A DNA stretch of 64,000 bases from Sedimentibacter hydroxybenzoicus DSM 7310 (GCF_013403245.1 NZ_JACBNQ010000001.1:1-64000), one strand, 5' to 3'. Positions 44,984-55,812 are shown, counted from the stretch's first letter. The notes: a model not told the origin generated them from the sequence alone. Numbers and translations: made by a program.

Positions 44984-46177
44984 ATGATTAAATTTTTGGT
45001 TAAAAGGTTTGTAAGGGATTACGAAAATGTAAGGGATCCGGGAGTAAGAGAATCATACGGTATTTTTGGAAGCATAGTGGGTATAATTGCTAATGCCGTT
45101 TTAAGTATCGGTAAAATTGCCGTAGGAACTATTTTTAACAGTATATCTATAATTGCAGACGGAGTGAACAACTTATCTGATGCAGGGTCTTCTGTAGTTA
45201 CCTTAATAGGATTTAAAATTTCGGGTAAGCCGGCTGATAAAGAGCATCCATTCGGTCATGCGAGGATAGAATATTTGACAGGACTTGCGGTTGGTGCAAT
45301 TATAATTCTTTTAGGTGTTGAACTGATTAAATCTTCATTCGACAAGATAAGGAATCCTGAACAGTTAAATTTTTCGTGGGTAATGGTCTTTGTTCTTATT
45401 CTATCTATTATAATTAAGCTCTGGTTGAGCTATTTTAATTATAAACTTGGTGAAAGAATATCTTCAACCGCAATGAAGGCATCGGCTTCTGATGCAAGAA
45501 ATGATGTGATATCTACAGCCGCAGTATTGATATCTGTTTTTATATTTAAAATTACCGGCTATACAATCGATGGATACATTGGAATGCTTGTGGCCTTATT
45601 TATATTATATTCAGGCATTTCCATACTAAAAGATATATTGAATCCTTTGCTTGGAGAAATGCCGGAGCCTGATTTTATTGAATCTATAGAAAATAAAATA
45701 CTATCTTATGAAGGTATCATCAATATTCATGACCTTGTAGTGCATAATTACGGACCTAACCGTTATTTTGCAACCGTTCATGCCGAGGTTGATGCAAATG
45801 AAGATATATTGAAGTGTCATGATGTGATAGACAATATTGAAAGAGATTTCGCAAGGGAATTAGATATTAATTTAGTTATTCATTTAGATCCCGTTATAAC
45901 TGATGATAAGGAAACAAATCACTTAAGGAACTTAACCGAAAAGATAGTTAAAGAAATTGATGAAAGGTTATCCATACATGATTTCCGGGTTGTAAAGGGA
46001 GAAACCCATACAAATTTAATTTTTGATGTACTTGTACCTGTGGGGTTTGAAATGAAAATCAGTGAGTTGGTTAATAGCATTGAAAAGAATATACAAAAGG
46101 AGGATAGACACTATTATGCAGTGGTAACGATTGATAGGAATTATGTTTCGACATATATCAACGATATGAAGCTGTAA
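44984..46177 (+). CDS. Cation diffusion facilitator (CDF) transporter
   Basis: A 397-residue membrane protein. Six helices include IIADGVNNLSDAGSSVVTLI (helix II with the DxxxD metal site) and KEHPFGHARIEYLTGLAVGA; SASDARNDVISTAAVLIS holds the helix V DxxxD-type site. A cytoplasmic metallochaperone-like domain (about 215-290, HDLVVHNYGPNRYFATVHAE) follows, and a second ferredoxin-like domain extends the C-terminus (about 310-397), as in Mn/Fe/Zn CDF proteins of Firmicutes. It exports divalent metal by proton antiport. Probably co-transcribed with the ABC-F gene. Confidence 0.9.
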   Translation: MIKFLVKRFVRDYENVRDPGVRESYGIFGSIVGIIANAVLSIGKIAVGTIFNSISIIADGVNNLSDAGSSVVTLIGFKISGKPADKEHPFGHARIEYLTGLAVGAIIILLGVELIKSSFDKIRNPEQLNFSWVMVFVLILSIIIKLWLSYFNYKLGERISSTAMKASASDARNDVISTAAVLISVFIFKITGYTIDGYIGMLVALFILYSGISILKDILNPLLGEMPEPDFIESIENKILSYEGIINIHDLVVHNYGPNRYFATVHAEVDANEDILKCHDVIDNIERDFARELDINLVIHLDPVITDDKETNHLRNLTEKIVKEIDERLSIHDFRVVKGETHTNLIFDVLVPVGFEMKISELVNSIEKNIQKEDRHYYAVVTIDRNYVSTYINDMKL

Positions 46178-46367
46178 CAGTATTGCAAAACAGAAATAAG
46201 CCGAAAACAAAAAAACGCAATATTAAGTAAGGAAAATTAAATAAAAACAATACATAAAAAGGCAAAATTACTCTTTTATTATTACAAAAGTATGCTATAA
46301 TTAATTCTAATGAAAACATTTTTTTAACCATCATTAGCCATATAATCAATTTTAAAGAGGTGACTGT
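46178..46367 (+). promoter_or_regulatory. Promoter region of decarboxylase operon
   Basis: TATAAT (46296-46301) with TGC directly upstream is an extended -10; the -35 is weak. No terminator-like hairpin follows the CDF gene, so read-through is possible. GAGGTG precedes the first gene. Confidence 0.45.
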
Positions 46368-46742
46368 ATGTTATTTACGGAAACTATGCCTATTGGAGAA
46401 AGATTTTTAAATTCAATAGCCATAACCATTTTAGGAATGCTTGTTGTATTCGCAGTATTAATTATTATTGCGTATTCTTTGGAATTATTAAGGATAATGT
46501 TCAAAGATAAAAATACAATAGAAAAATCAGTGCCGGAAAAGAAAGAGCCGGTGAAATTAGTTCCTGTGACACAGGAAAATGTTGAAGATATCGATTTGAT
46601 ACTGCTTATTACGGCAGCAATTGCAGCTGACGAAGGTTCTTCAACCGATGATTTTTTTGTAAGATCAATAAAGCCGTTAGCTCAAAAGGACACCATCTGG
46701 GCATCCGCGGGAAGACAGCAAAACATGTCTAAAAAAATGTAA
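46368..46742 (+). CDS. Na+-pump decarboxylase gamma subunit (OadG-like)
   Basis: A 124-residue protein with one transmembrane helix (ITILGMLVVFAVLIIIAYSL, about residues 19-38) and a charged cytoplasmic tail. Its last part, LITAAIAADEGSSTDDFFVR and DTIWASAGRQQNMSKKM, has the IxAAIAAxxG and W-x-x-AGR-x-x-xM signatures of OadG_N proteins, which tether the carboxyltransferase to the membrane beta subunit. First of three closely spaced genes for a biotin-dependent Na+-translocating decarboxylase. Confidence 0.85.
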   Translation: MLFTETMPIGERFLNSIAITILGMLVVFAVLIIIAYSLELLRIMFKDKNTIEKSVPEKKEPVKLVPVTQENVEDIDLILLITAAIAADEGSSTDDFFVRSIKPLAQKDTIWASAGRQQNMSKKM

Positions 46743-46761
46743 AATAAAGGAGAATGTCATT

Positions 46762-47145
46762 ATGAAAAGATATTTAATCACAGTAAAAGGAATTTCTTAT
46801 GAAGTTGAAGTTGAGGAACTAAAGGGTCAAAGAGATGCTAATATAGCTGAAAGGATTGTACAGCCGGAGCCGGTGATCACAAAGCCGGTTGAAGAGAAAA
46901 AGGCACCCGCACCTGCCCCTGCATCAGATAGTTCCAAAAGTATTACATGTCCGATGCCCGGAACAATTTTAAAAATTGCTGTAAAACCGGGGGATACGGT
47001 AAAAAGAGGAGATGTTGTAGTTATATTAGAAGCAATGAAAATGGAAAACGAAATATTTGCTACAGCTGACGAAGTCGTTGATTCAGTAAAAGTAACTGAG
47101 GGAGCTACAGTTAATACCGGAGATGTGTTAGTAACATTTAAATAA
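46762..47145 (+). CDS. Biotin carrier protein of Na+-pump decarboxylase
   Basis: A 127-residue protein. A short N-terminal beta region ([20 protein letters not shown]) and an Ala/Pro-rich hinge ([14 protein letters not shown]) lead to the biotinyl domain (about 58-127) with [20 protein letters not shown]; the Lys of EAMKM is biotinylated. It shuttles CO2 from the carboxyltransferase (alpha, not in the window) to the beta subunit. It lies 19 bases after the gamma gene, with AAAGGAG before the ATG. Confidence 0.92.
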   Translation: MKRYLITVKGISYEVEVEELKGQRDANIAERIVQPEPVITKPVEEKKAPAPAPASDSSKSITCPMPGTILKIAVKPGDTVKRGDVVVILEAMKMENEIFATADEVVDSVKVTEGATVNTGDVLVTFK

Positions 47146-47167
47146 CGACAGAAAGCGGGGAAATATA

Positions 47168-48328
47168 ATGTTAAATACTTTATTAGAAGGATTGAAGCAA
47201 TTTTTAGGAAACATGGGATTTGCGGCTATAACTCCCGGGCAGGTAATAATGCTTATTGTTTCATTTATACTTTTGTACTTAGCAATATCTAAAAAATTTG
47301 AACCTCTGCTGTTGCTTCCCATAGGTTTTGGAATGTTTTTAGCAAATCTTCCACTTGCCGGACTAATGGCCGAACCGGTGGGAACTCTGGGACAGGAAGG
47401 ATTTCAAGCAGGAGGTCTTTTATATTATTTATACTTAGGAGTTAAATTAGGAATTTATCCGCCGTTAATATTTATGGGCGTTGGTGCTATGACAGACTTT
47501 GGACCGTTAATAGCAAATCCGAAAAGTATACTTCTTGGAGCAGCCGCTCAATTTGGAATTTTCACTGTATTTATTGGAGCAGTATTACTTGGATTTACAG
47601 GTCCTGAGGCAGCTTCAATAGGCATTATCGGAGGTGCTGATGGTCCTACAGCGATATTCTTAACATCTAAGCTGGCACCTGACTTATTGGGTCCGATAGC
47701 AGTAGCAGCATATTCATACATGGCTCTTGTTCCGATTATTCAACCGCCGATTATGAGATTGCTTACTACGAAGGAAGAACGAAGCGTTGTTATGGAACAG
47801 CTCAGACCTGTATCAAAAAAAGAAAAAGTTATATTCCCGATTTTCGTTACCGCATTGGTATCGTTAATTTTACCATCGGCAGCACCTTTGGTTGGTATGC
47901 TTATGTTAGGTAATTTATTAAGAGAATCAGGGGTAACAGAAAGATTATCAAAGACAGCACAAAATGAATTAATGAATATAGTAACAATATTCTTAGGAGT
48001 TACAGTTGGCGCAACTGCAAATGCAGAGACATTCCTTAAACCTCAGACATTGATGATTATCGGCTTAGGACTTTTGGCATTCAGCTTTGGAACGACAGCA
48101 GGTGTATTGTTAGGAAAGCTTATGTATAAATTAACCGGAGGAAAGGTAAATCCTTTAATCGGTTCTGCAGGAGTATCGGCTGTGCCAATGGCAGCACGCG
48201 TTTCACAGACGGTTGGACAGGAAGAGAATCCGAGCAATTTCCTTCTGATGCATGCAATGGGACCAAATGTTGCAGGTGTTATCGGTTCGGCCGTAGCAGC
48301 AGGCTTATTATTATCTATATTTGGATAA
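47168..48328 (+). CDS. Na+-translocating decarboxylase beta subunit
   Basis: A 386-residue integral membrane protein with nine or more helices. [20 protein letters not shown] and [20 protein letters not shown] (with the conserved Asp of GGADGPTA for Na+ and H+ coupling) are hallmarks of OadB/GcdB/Mmd[21 protein letters not shown] near the C-terminus is the second conserved membrane region. Decarboxylation of the biotin-bound carboxyl drives Na+ export. The substrate (oxaloacetate, methylmalonyl-CoA or glutaconyl-CoA) depends on the alpha subunit, which is absent here. Confidence 0.95.
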   Translation: MLNTLLEGLKQFLGNMGFAAITPGQVIMLIVSFILLYLAISKKFEPLLLLPIGFGMFLANLPLAGLMAEPVGTLGQEGFQAGGLLYYLYLGVKLGIYPPLIFMGVGAMTDFGPLIANPKSILLGAAAQFGIFTVFIGAVLLGFTGPEAASIGIIGGADGPTAIFLTSKLAPDLLGPIAVAAYSYMALVPIIQPPIMRLLTTKEERSVVMEQLRPVSKKEKVIFPIFVTALVSLILPSAAPLVGMLMLGNLLRESGVTERLSKTAQNELMNIVTIFLGVTVGATANAETFLKPQTLMIIGLGLLAFSFGTTAGVLLGKLMYKLTGGKVNPLIGSAGVSAVPMAARVSQTVGQEENPSNFLLMHAMGPNVAGVIGSAVAAGLLLSIFG

Positions 48329-48413
48329 TAAGTGCTTTGAGATTCGAAATATTTTTGTTGTATAATTGACTTGAATCTGTTAAAATTAATATAATTAATT
48401 ATGAGGAGGTCGT

Positions 48414-48815
48414 ATGCTTACAGATAATATTTTTGTTGGATTATCAACAACATATGAGAAAGTAATAACCCCTGCAGATTCATATTTGACTAAATCAATA
48501 ACAATTGACCACATAATGTCAACACCGGCATTGCTTGCAACAATTATTGAAGTTTCATGGAATATGCTTAAGCAGCTGATACCTGACGGATATATAACAG
48601 TTGTAAGAAATTTTAACTTTAACCATTTAAATCCTACGTTGGTCGGAGAAAAAATTAAAATTAAAATTACAGTCGAAAAAATTGATAACAACAGAATATA
48701 TATGACTTTCTTAGGAACAGATTATATCGGAGAATTTTGTAACGGTAATTTTGAAAAAGCAATAGTAAGAAGTGATAAATTATTGGAATCAGCATATAAA
48801 AGAGTAAGAATGTAA
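48414..48815 (+). CDS. Hot-dog fold thioesterase, FlK-like
   Basis: A 133-residue protein of the fluoroacetyl-CoA thioesterase-like group. STPALLATIIEVSWNMLKQL and HLNPTLVGEKIKIKITVEKI follow the hot-dog pattern. FlK's catalytic Thr-Glu-His region corresponds to the STPALLATIIEVS segment (Thr and Glu present), and the His may lie in FNFNHLNP. True substrate is unknown; acyl-CoA turnover or a housekeeping role is possible. GAGGAGG precedes the start. Its stop is directly followed by a palindromic repeat that serves as terminator. Confidence 0.75.
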   Translation: MLTDNIFVGLSTTYEKVITPADSYLTKSITIDHIMSTPALLATIIEVSWNMLKQLIPDGYITVVRNFNFNHLNPTLVGEKIKIKITVEKIDNNRIYMTFLGTDYIGEFCNGNFEKAIVRSDKLLESAYKRVRM

Positions 48816-48818
48816 GGC

Positions 48819-48879
48819 AAAAGACAGAGGGACGCTTCACCTGTCCAAACGGACAGGGCGAAGCGTCCCTCTGTCTTTT
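48819..48879. repeat. Palindromic repeat, GGGAC type (family B), terminator-like
   Basis: AAAAGACAGAGGGACGCTTC at the left is mirrored by GAAGCGTCCCTCTGTCTTTT at the right, with an inner CTGTCC/GGACAG stem. It fills the gap between the thioesterase and aldolase genes. A-run and T-run ends let it terminate both. Confidence 0.85.
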
Positions 48880-48882
48880 CAT

Positions 48883-49812
48883 TTATCTTTTACCGCTGCA
48901 GCCTAATACATTTCTCATCTTGTGTGCGACCATATCCTTTATGGCTGTTCTTCCGGGTCCTAAATATTTTCTCGGATCAAATTCAGAAGGGTTTTCAACA
49001 AGTAACTGTCTTATGCATGCAGTCATTGCTAATCTTAAATCCGTATCAATGTTAATTTTACATACTCCCATCTGAGAAGCACGTCTTAACATTTCTTCAG
49101 GCACTCCTGCAGCACCCGGTATTTTACCGCCGTATTTGTTACAAAGTTCTACGAATTCCTTTGGAACCGATGAGGAACCATGAAGCACTAATGGGAAGCT
49201 CGGCAATAAATCTCCGATAGTTTTTAATCTTTCAAAATCCAAGCTTGGATCACCCTTGAATTTATACGCTCCGTGGCTTGTACCTATTGCTATGGCCAAT
49301 GAATCAACGCCTGTTCTCGCAACAAATTCTGCCGCTTGTTCCGGATCTGTGTAGGTAGCGTCCTTTGCACTTACATTGACAGCATCCTCAACACCGGCTA
49401 ATTTTCCTAATTCTGCTTCAACAACAACACCCTTGCTGTGAGCATATTCAACTACCCTTTTAGTAAGAGCGATGTTTTCTTCGAACGGATACTTAGAGCC
49501 GTCAATCATAACCGAAGAAAATCCGTCATCAATACATTGCTTACAAATTTCAAAATCTTCACCATGATCTAAGTGCAGGCAAATATCCAAGCCTGAATCT
49601 TCTATTGCAGCTTCAACAAGCTTTCTTAAGTAAATAGGGTTTGCATACTTTCTGGCACCTGCGGATACCTGAAGTATCAACGGTGCATTTTCCTGTTTTG
49701 CAGCATCAACGATACCCTGAATTATTTCCATATTGTTAACGTTGAAAGCACCTACCGCATAATTGCCTTCATATGCTTTCTTAAACATTTCCTTGGATGT
49801 GACAAGAGACAT
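48883..49812 (-). CDS. fba: Class II fructose-bisphosphate aldolase
   Basis: A 309-residue zinc aldolase for the reversible cleavage of fructose 1,6-bisphosphate. VGAFNVNNMEIIQGIVDAA, ICLHLDHGEDFEICKQCIDD (zinc His and catalytic Asp), SSVMIDGSKYPFEENI, VVVEAELGKLAGVED and AIAIGTSHGAYKFKGD are in the canonical order, and LVLHGSSSVPKEFVEL holds the next zinc His. ICKINIDTDLRLAMT-type residues bind phosphate. Length is typical for FbaA of Firmicutes. AGGAGG precedes the ATG. Transcribed away from groESL. Confidence 0.96.
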   Translation of the reverse strand: MSLVTSKEMFKKAYEGNYAVGAFNVNNMEIIQGIVDAAKQENAPLILQVSAGARKYANPIYLRKLVEAAIEDSGLDICLHLDHGEDFEICKQCIDDGFSSVMIDGSKYPFEENIALTKRVVEYAHSKGVVVEAELGKLAGVEDAVNVSAKDATYTDPEQAAEFVARTGVDSLAIAIGTSHGAYKFKGDPSLDFERLKTIGDLLPSFPLVLHGSSSVPKEFVELCNKYGGKIPGAAGVPEEMLRRASQMGVCKINIDTDLRLAMTACIRQLLVENPSEFDPRKYLGPGRTAIKDMVAHKMRNVLGCSGKR

Positions 49813-50034
49813 TTTAAATCCTCCTAATATATATTAAATAGAAATGTGTTATACTATATAACTTATTATACTATAACCATATCTAAAACATCAAATAGTT
49901 TATTTGTTTTTTTAATATTTTTTCAATCATGGCCATTTTTAAAGAAAAATATAGATATTAAAAGTAAATTAAAGATTTTATAGTAAATATCATGTTAATT
50001 AAGGAAAATAAGCTAAAATTGCAAAAAATGATAC

Positions 50035-50104
50035 TTGAAAACAAAACTACAAATGAGTATCATATACATTGTGAGTATTAGCACTCTAAGTCAATGAGTG
50101 CTAA
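50035..50104 (+). promoter_or_regulatory. groESL promoter with CIRCE operator
   Basis: TTGAAA (50035-50040) and TATCAT (50058-50063) are 17 bases apart. A perfect CIRCE element follows: TTAGCACTC (50078-50086), nine bases, GAGTGCTAA (50096-50104), the binding site of the HrcA repressor. The rest of the 337-base gap (49813-50034) is AT-rich and holds the aldolase promoter on the other strand, which I cannot place firmly. Confidence 0.93.
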
Positions 50105-50138
50105 CAAAAATAGATAAATAATTACATAAAATAAATAG

Positions 50139-50432
<294 letters not shown>

Positions 50433-50438
50433 AAATAA

Positions 50439-52082
<1,644 letters not shown>

Positions 52083-52126
52083 CAGATTGACGAAAAGCCG
52101 AAAAAACCTTTATAAGTTAAATTTGG

Positions 52127-52166
52127 AAGCTCTCAGAAATTCATTGAATTTTTGAGAGCTTTTTTC
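52127..52166 (+). terminator. Terminator of groESL
   Basis: AAGCTCTCA (52127-52135) pairs with TGAGAGCTT (52153-52161), the stem continues into AAATTCA/TGAATTT and a T-run follows. Confidence 0.85.
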
Positions 52167-52204
52167 CCTTTTTAAGAGAGATGTTTAATTTTATTTTCAA
52201 ATAA

Positions 52205-52219
52205 TTATCATTATGATAT
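52205..52219. promoter_or_regulatory. Enhancer-like palindrome before the sigma-54 activator gene
   Basis: TTATCATTATGATAT matches the TTATCA-N3-TGATAA sites upstream of ygeX in all but the last half-site base. It overlaps a possible -10, TATAAT (52217-52222), so it may be an autoregulatory site. Confidence 0.45.
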
Positions 52220-52237
52220 AATACATTATTGAAAGGC

Positions 52238-52270
52238 TGAGATTCTTCGCTGACGCTCAGAATGACAGGA
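52238..52270. repeat. Short hairpin-forming repeat (CTGAGATTCTTCGCTGACGC type)
   Basis: CTGAGATTCTTCGCTGACGC continuing to TCAGAATGACAGG. ATTCT and AGAAT flank a GC-rich middle. I recognise this style of sequence as a dispersed intergenic repeat in Firmicute genomes from memory. No coding potential. Confidence 0.4.
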
Positions 52271-52365
52271 AACGTATGATATATGTTATTCATAGCATTG
52301 GCATATACCAACGCTTTTTAAAATTTGACTGAATAGTAACTGATATAATCCAAGAAGGTGAAATG

Positions 52366-54084
52366 ATGTACAATTTGTCCAATATTGCAGATACGGTTCA
52401 AAAATATGCAAAGATAACGGCTAAAATAGCCAAAGTAGACGTTGAGGTAGTAAACAGAGAATTAATCAGAGTTGCAGGTACGGGAATTTTCAGTGAAGGC
52501 ATATATGAAGACGTATCTGAAAATTCGCATGTTTATAAAAATGCCATAAAGACAGGTGAACTTCAAATAGTAAGAGAGCCGGGCAGTGACGAAAGATGTA
52601 AAAATTGCAAAATTAAAAATGTATGCCATGAAACTTTTGAAATATCCATACCTATAAAAATGAAGGGCGAAATTATAGGTGTAATCGGCATGGCAAGCAA
52701 CGATGAAGAATCTAAAAAAATGATTTTAGATAATCTGGACAGTTACTTGGATTTTTTAGCCCAAATTGCCGATTTCATAGCAACAAAGGCATATGAATAT
52801 GCCGATGCTAAAGAAAAGCAGTCCATAATAGAAATGCTGAAGCTCATTACAAGGTCAATGGATGAAGGTGCTATAATTATTAACAATGACGGGAATGTAG
52901 ATACAATTAATCTGAGTGCTAAGCAGCAATTAGGTATAACAAGAATTATTAATAATGAAAAAATTCATATAGAACCAACCGGTGATACCGTTAATAACAG
53001 CAAGGAGTACAGGGTAAGAATAGGTAATAATGTTAATACAGTCATAGGAGATATATACGATGTACCGGAAAATCTTTTGTACAAGCAGGTAATGCTTTTT
53101 AAAGATATTAAAAACGTCCAATCGAATATATATGCTATGACTTCAACCGTTAATGCACTTAATACAGATAAAATTATAGGAACAAGCAAAAAAACAATCG
53201 CGCTTAAGGAAGAAATTAAAAAGGTAGCAAATTCATTTTCTACAGTGCTCATAACAGGAGAAAGCGGGAGTGGTAAAGAAGTTGTGGCCACTGCAATATG
53301 GAAGAATTCCGACAGGAGAAACAACAGATTTGTAGCTATAAACTGCGCAGCCATACCTGAGCCGCTGCTTGAAAGTGAATTGTTCGGATACGTTAAAGGT
53401 GCTTTTACCGGAGCCGATCCGAACGGTAAAATCGGTAAGTTTGAGCTTGCAAATAACGGCGTAATTTTTTTGGACGAAATTGGTGACATGCCGATTTATC
53501 TTCAATCGAAGCTTTTGAGGGTTATACAAGACAAAAAAGTTATAAGAATAGGCTCTAACCAGGTAATTCCTTTAGATGTGAGAATAATTGCCGCAACGAA
53601 CAAGGATTTAAGAAAGATGATTAATGAAAATAAGTTCCGTGAGGATTTATATTACAGATTAAATGTTATCCCCATTGAGATAGCCCCTTTGAGAGAAAGA
53701 AAAGAAGATATAAAGGACCTGGTATATTATTTTATACATTATTACAGAAAGCTATTTAGTAAAAATTTTGTTCGCATAGAAGATGAAACAATGAAAAAAC
53801 TATTGTCATATCCGTGGTACGGAAACGTCAGAGAGCTGGAGAATACTGTTGAGTTTATGGTCAATATGATGGAGTTCGGAATTATTAATGACGATGCTCT
53901 TCCCATAAATATCAAAAAGAACAATAATATAATTAAAAATGATGAAATCAGATCTCTGAAAGAAATAGAATATGAGGAAATAAAAAAGGCAATTGATTAT
54001 TACGGTGATACGACAGAAGGGAAACTAAAAGCTGCGAATGCATTGGGTATAGGGATTGCCACATTATACAGAAAACTACAATAA
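52366..54084 (+). CDS. Sigma-54-dependent activator, YgeV-type, with Cys motif
   Basis: A 572-residue enhancer-binding protein. The N-terminal GAF-like sensor (about residues 1-150) holds CKNCKIKNVC near residue 78, four Cys-type spacing (with a preceding RC) that could bind a metal or FeS cluster. A short PAS-like linker lies at about 165-260. The AAA+ domain has VLITGESGSGKEVVATAIW (Walker A), GYVKGAFTGADPNG (the GAFTGA loop contacting sigma-54) and VIFLDEIGDMPIYLQSKLL (Walker B). A Fis-type helix-turn-helix ends the protein (LKAANALGIGIATLYRKL). The second of two adjacent ATGs fits the AAGGTG spacing. It lies immediately before the sigma-54 promoter of the purine operon and is the obvious activator. 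Confidence 0.9.
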   Translation: MYNLSNIADTVQKYAKITAKIAKVDVEVVNRELIRVAGTGIFSEGIYEDVSENSHVYKNAIKTGELQIVREPGSDERCKNCKIKNVCHETFEISIPIKMKGEIIGVIGMASNDEESKKMILDNLDSYLDFLAQIADFIATKAYEYADAKEKQSIIEMLKLITRSMDEGAIIINNDGNVDTINLSAKQQLGITRIINNEKIHIEPTGDTVNNSKEYRVRIGNNVNTVIGDIYDVPENLLYKQVMLFKDIKNVQSNIYAMTSTVNALNTDKIIGTSKKTIALKEEIKKVANSFSTVLITGESGSGKEVVATAIWKNSDRRNNRFVAINCAAIPEPLLESELFGYVKGAFTGADPNGKIGKFELANNGVIFLDEIGDMPIYLQSKLLRVIQDKKVIRIGSNQVIPLDVRIIAATNKDLRKMINENKFREDLYYRLNVIPIEIAPLRERKEDIKDLVYYFIHYYRKLFSKNFVRIEDETMKKLLSYPWYGNVRELENTVEFMVNMMEFGIINDDALPINIKKNNNIIKNDEIRSLKEIEYEEIKKAIDYYGDTTEGKLKAANALGIGIATLYRKLQ

Positions 54085-54089
54085 CTTAG

Positions 54090-54159
54090 GCATTTTGGGG
54101 ACGGACCTTTTCGTGGCCGCTGGCGACCACGAAAAGGTCCGTCCCCAAAATGCTTTTTT
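54090..54159. repeat. Palindromic repeat, GGGGACGG type (family C), terminator
   Basis: A perfect 27-base arm (54090-54116, starting GCATTTTGGGGACGGACC) and its exact complement (54127-54153) flank a 10-base loop CCGCTGGCGA, followed by TTTTTTA. It starts six bases after the activator stop and acts as its terminator. Confidence 0.85.
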
Positions 54160-54224
54160 ATGTCGTGAGAATTTTGAATAATTGTCCGCAAATATTAAAT
54201 AATAGTAAGTGTAATTACAAGATA

Positions 54225-54239
54225 TTATCAAAATGATAA
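54225..54239. promoter_or_regulatory. Upstream activator site 1
   Basis: TTATCAAAATGATAA, a perfect TTATCA-N3-TGATAA palindrome, about 285 bases before the sigma-54 promoter. Confidence 0.6.
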
Positions 54240-54344
54240 ATGTATATTTGTGGATAGTATATTTTTTAACAATAATTTTCAAGCCGAGCTTGTAAGTATT
54301 CAAGAATAGGCGATTTTGCTTAGTGCTAAATCAAGAGATTGTTA

Positions 54345-54378
54345 TTATCAATATGATAAATAATTATCATATTGATAA
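54345..54378. promoter_or_regulatory. Upstream activator sites 2 and 3
   Basis: TTATCAATATGATAA (54345-54359) and TTATCATATTGATAA (54364-54378), two perfect palindromes whose centres are 19 bases apart. They are 130-165 bases before the -24 element, a normal enhancer distance for sigma-54 activators. Confidence 0.7.
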
Positions 54379-54508
54379 TAATGTAGTTAAATTATTGTGA
54401 GTTTGTTTTTCTCGTTATTTTTTGAAATCAAATTTTATTGAAAATTCAACGGAATAAATTAGCTTGGTTTTTTGCTCCATAAAAAAAAGATAATAATTTA
54501 TAAAAAAG

Positions 54509-54525
54509 TTGGCACAAGTTTTGCT
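54509..54525 (+). promoter_or_regulatory. Sigma-54 (-24/-12) promoter of purine operon
   Basis: TTGGCACAAGTTTTGCT: the GG (54511-54512) and GC (54523-54524) are separated by exactly ten bases, and the TGGCAC-N5-TTGC consensus is met. Transcription would start near 54536, 37 bases before ygeX. The rest of the 488-base gap (54085-54572) holds the repeat and three activator sites; it has no gene. Confidence 0.88.
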
Positions 54526-54572
54526 TTGATTTATTTATATATTTGTAAAATATTTTAAGAAAGGTAGTAAAG

Positions 54573-55781
54573 ATGACACTGAAATATGATTTAGTACAAA
54601 ACGATATTTCCAAAAGGGAAAAAACTGATTTAAGCTTTGTGAATGAAGAAACAGCAAGGAAAGTTCTTAAATATCATTCAAGCTTTGATCAGTATACGGA
54701 AACGCCTTTGGTGGAATTAAAGGAATTGGCAAAGTATCTGGGCTTAAAAGATGTCTTCATAAAAGATGAATCATACAGATTCGGTCTCAATGCATTTAAG
54801 GTATTAGGAGGCAGCTATACAATAGGACAGTACATAGCTAAAAAATTAGGAAAAGACATAGATGAACTTCCATATAAAACATTAATTTCTGATAAGGTGA
54901 AAGAAGAATTAGGGGAGTTAACGTTTATTACGGCAACAGACGGAAATCACGGCAGAGGAATAGCCTGGACTGCAGAGCAGTTAAAACAAAAAGCAATTGT
55001 TTATATGCCAAAGGGAAGCGCCCATGAAAGACGTGACAGAATAAGAGCACACGGAGCAGTATGTGAGATAACAGAGTGGAATTATGATGACACCGTCAGG
55101 TACTGCAACGAATTAGCCGAAAAAAACGGTTATGTGATGGTTCAGGATACATCGTGGTCCGGATATGAAGAATTGCCGAGATGGATTATGCAGGGCTACA
55201 TGACTATGGCATATGAGGCGTATTTGAAGTTGCAAAAACAAAACATAAAACCTACACATATTTTCTTGCAGGCCGGAGTAGGTTCAATGGCATCGGGAGT
55301 ATGCGGATTCTTTTCATCTGTATATGCGGACAGCAAGCCGATAATAACAATTGTAGAGCCCGATAAAGCAGCTTGTCTTTACGGTACGGCAAAAGCGGAC
55401 GACGGCAAACTGCATCCTGTAACAGGCGAAATGAATACCATTATGGCAGGTCTTGCATGTGGAGAGCCGATAACAATCGGATGGCCCATACTTAATGCTT
55501 ATGCAGAAAATTTCTTATCAATTCCGGAGGAAACTGCTGCCCATGGTATGAGGGTTCTCGGAAATCCGCTTAAAGGAGACGAAAGTGTTATATCAGGTGA
55601 AAGTGGAGCGGCTACCATGGGCGTTGTATCACAGGTTATGACAATTGATGAATTGAAGAGTATCAAAGAAAGCTTGAAGCTTGATGAAAATTCGGTAGTA
55701 TTGTTATTCAGCACAGAAGGAGATACCTATTTCGAAGGATACAGAGATATAGTGTGGAATGGAGCTTATCCTAACAAATAA
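54573..55781 (+). CDS. ygeX: Diaminopropionate ammonia-lyase (YgeX type)
   Basis: A 402-residue fold-type II PLP enzyme that deaminates 2,3-diaminopropionate to pyruvate and two ammonia. ETPLVELKELAKYLGLKDVF, FIKDESYRFGLNAFKVLGGS (Lys76 as Schiff-base residue) and ITATDGNHGRGIAWTAEQLK (substrate carboxylate binding) are followed by FLQAGVGSMASGVCGFF, the Gly-rich phosphate loop. Length and order match E. coli YgeX. First gene of the operon behind the sigma-54 promoter. Nitrogen release and pyruvate production fit fermentative use of purine-derived carbon. Confidence 0.93.
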   Translation: MTLKYDLVQNDISKREKTDLSFVNEETARKVLKYHSSFDQYTETPLVELKELAKYLGLKDVFIKDESYRFGLNAFKVLGGSYTIGQYIAKKLGKDIDELPYKTLISDKVKEELGELTFITATDGNHGRGIAWTAEQLKQKAIVYMPKGSAHERRDRIRAHGAVCEITEWNYDDTVRYCNELAEKNGYVMVQDTSWSGYEELPRWIMQGYMTMAYEAYLKLQKQNIKPTHIFLQAGVGSMASGVCGFFSSVYADSKPIITIVEPDKAACLYGTAKADDGKLHPVTGEMNTIMAGLACGEPITIGWPILNAYAENFLSIPEETAAHGMRVLGNPLKGDESVISGESGAATMGVVSQVMTIDELKSIKESLKLDENSVVLLFSTEGDTYFEGYRDIVWNGAYPNK

Positions 55782-55812
55782 ATCAAAATATATTAATAAA
55801 AAGGAGAAACAC

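Noticed and set aside
54345-54378. Closely spaced palindromes considered as a small CRISPR-like or origin repeat array
   Set aside because: Only three copies, with unequal spacing and no spacer pattern; the sigma-54 promoter and adjacent activator explain them better.
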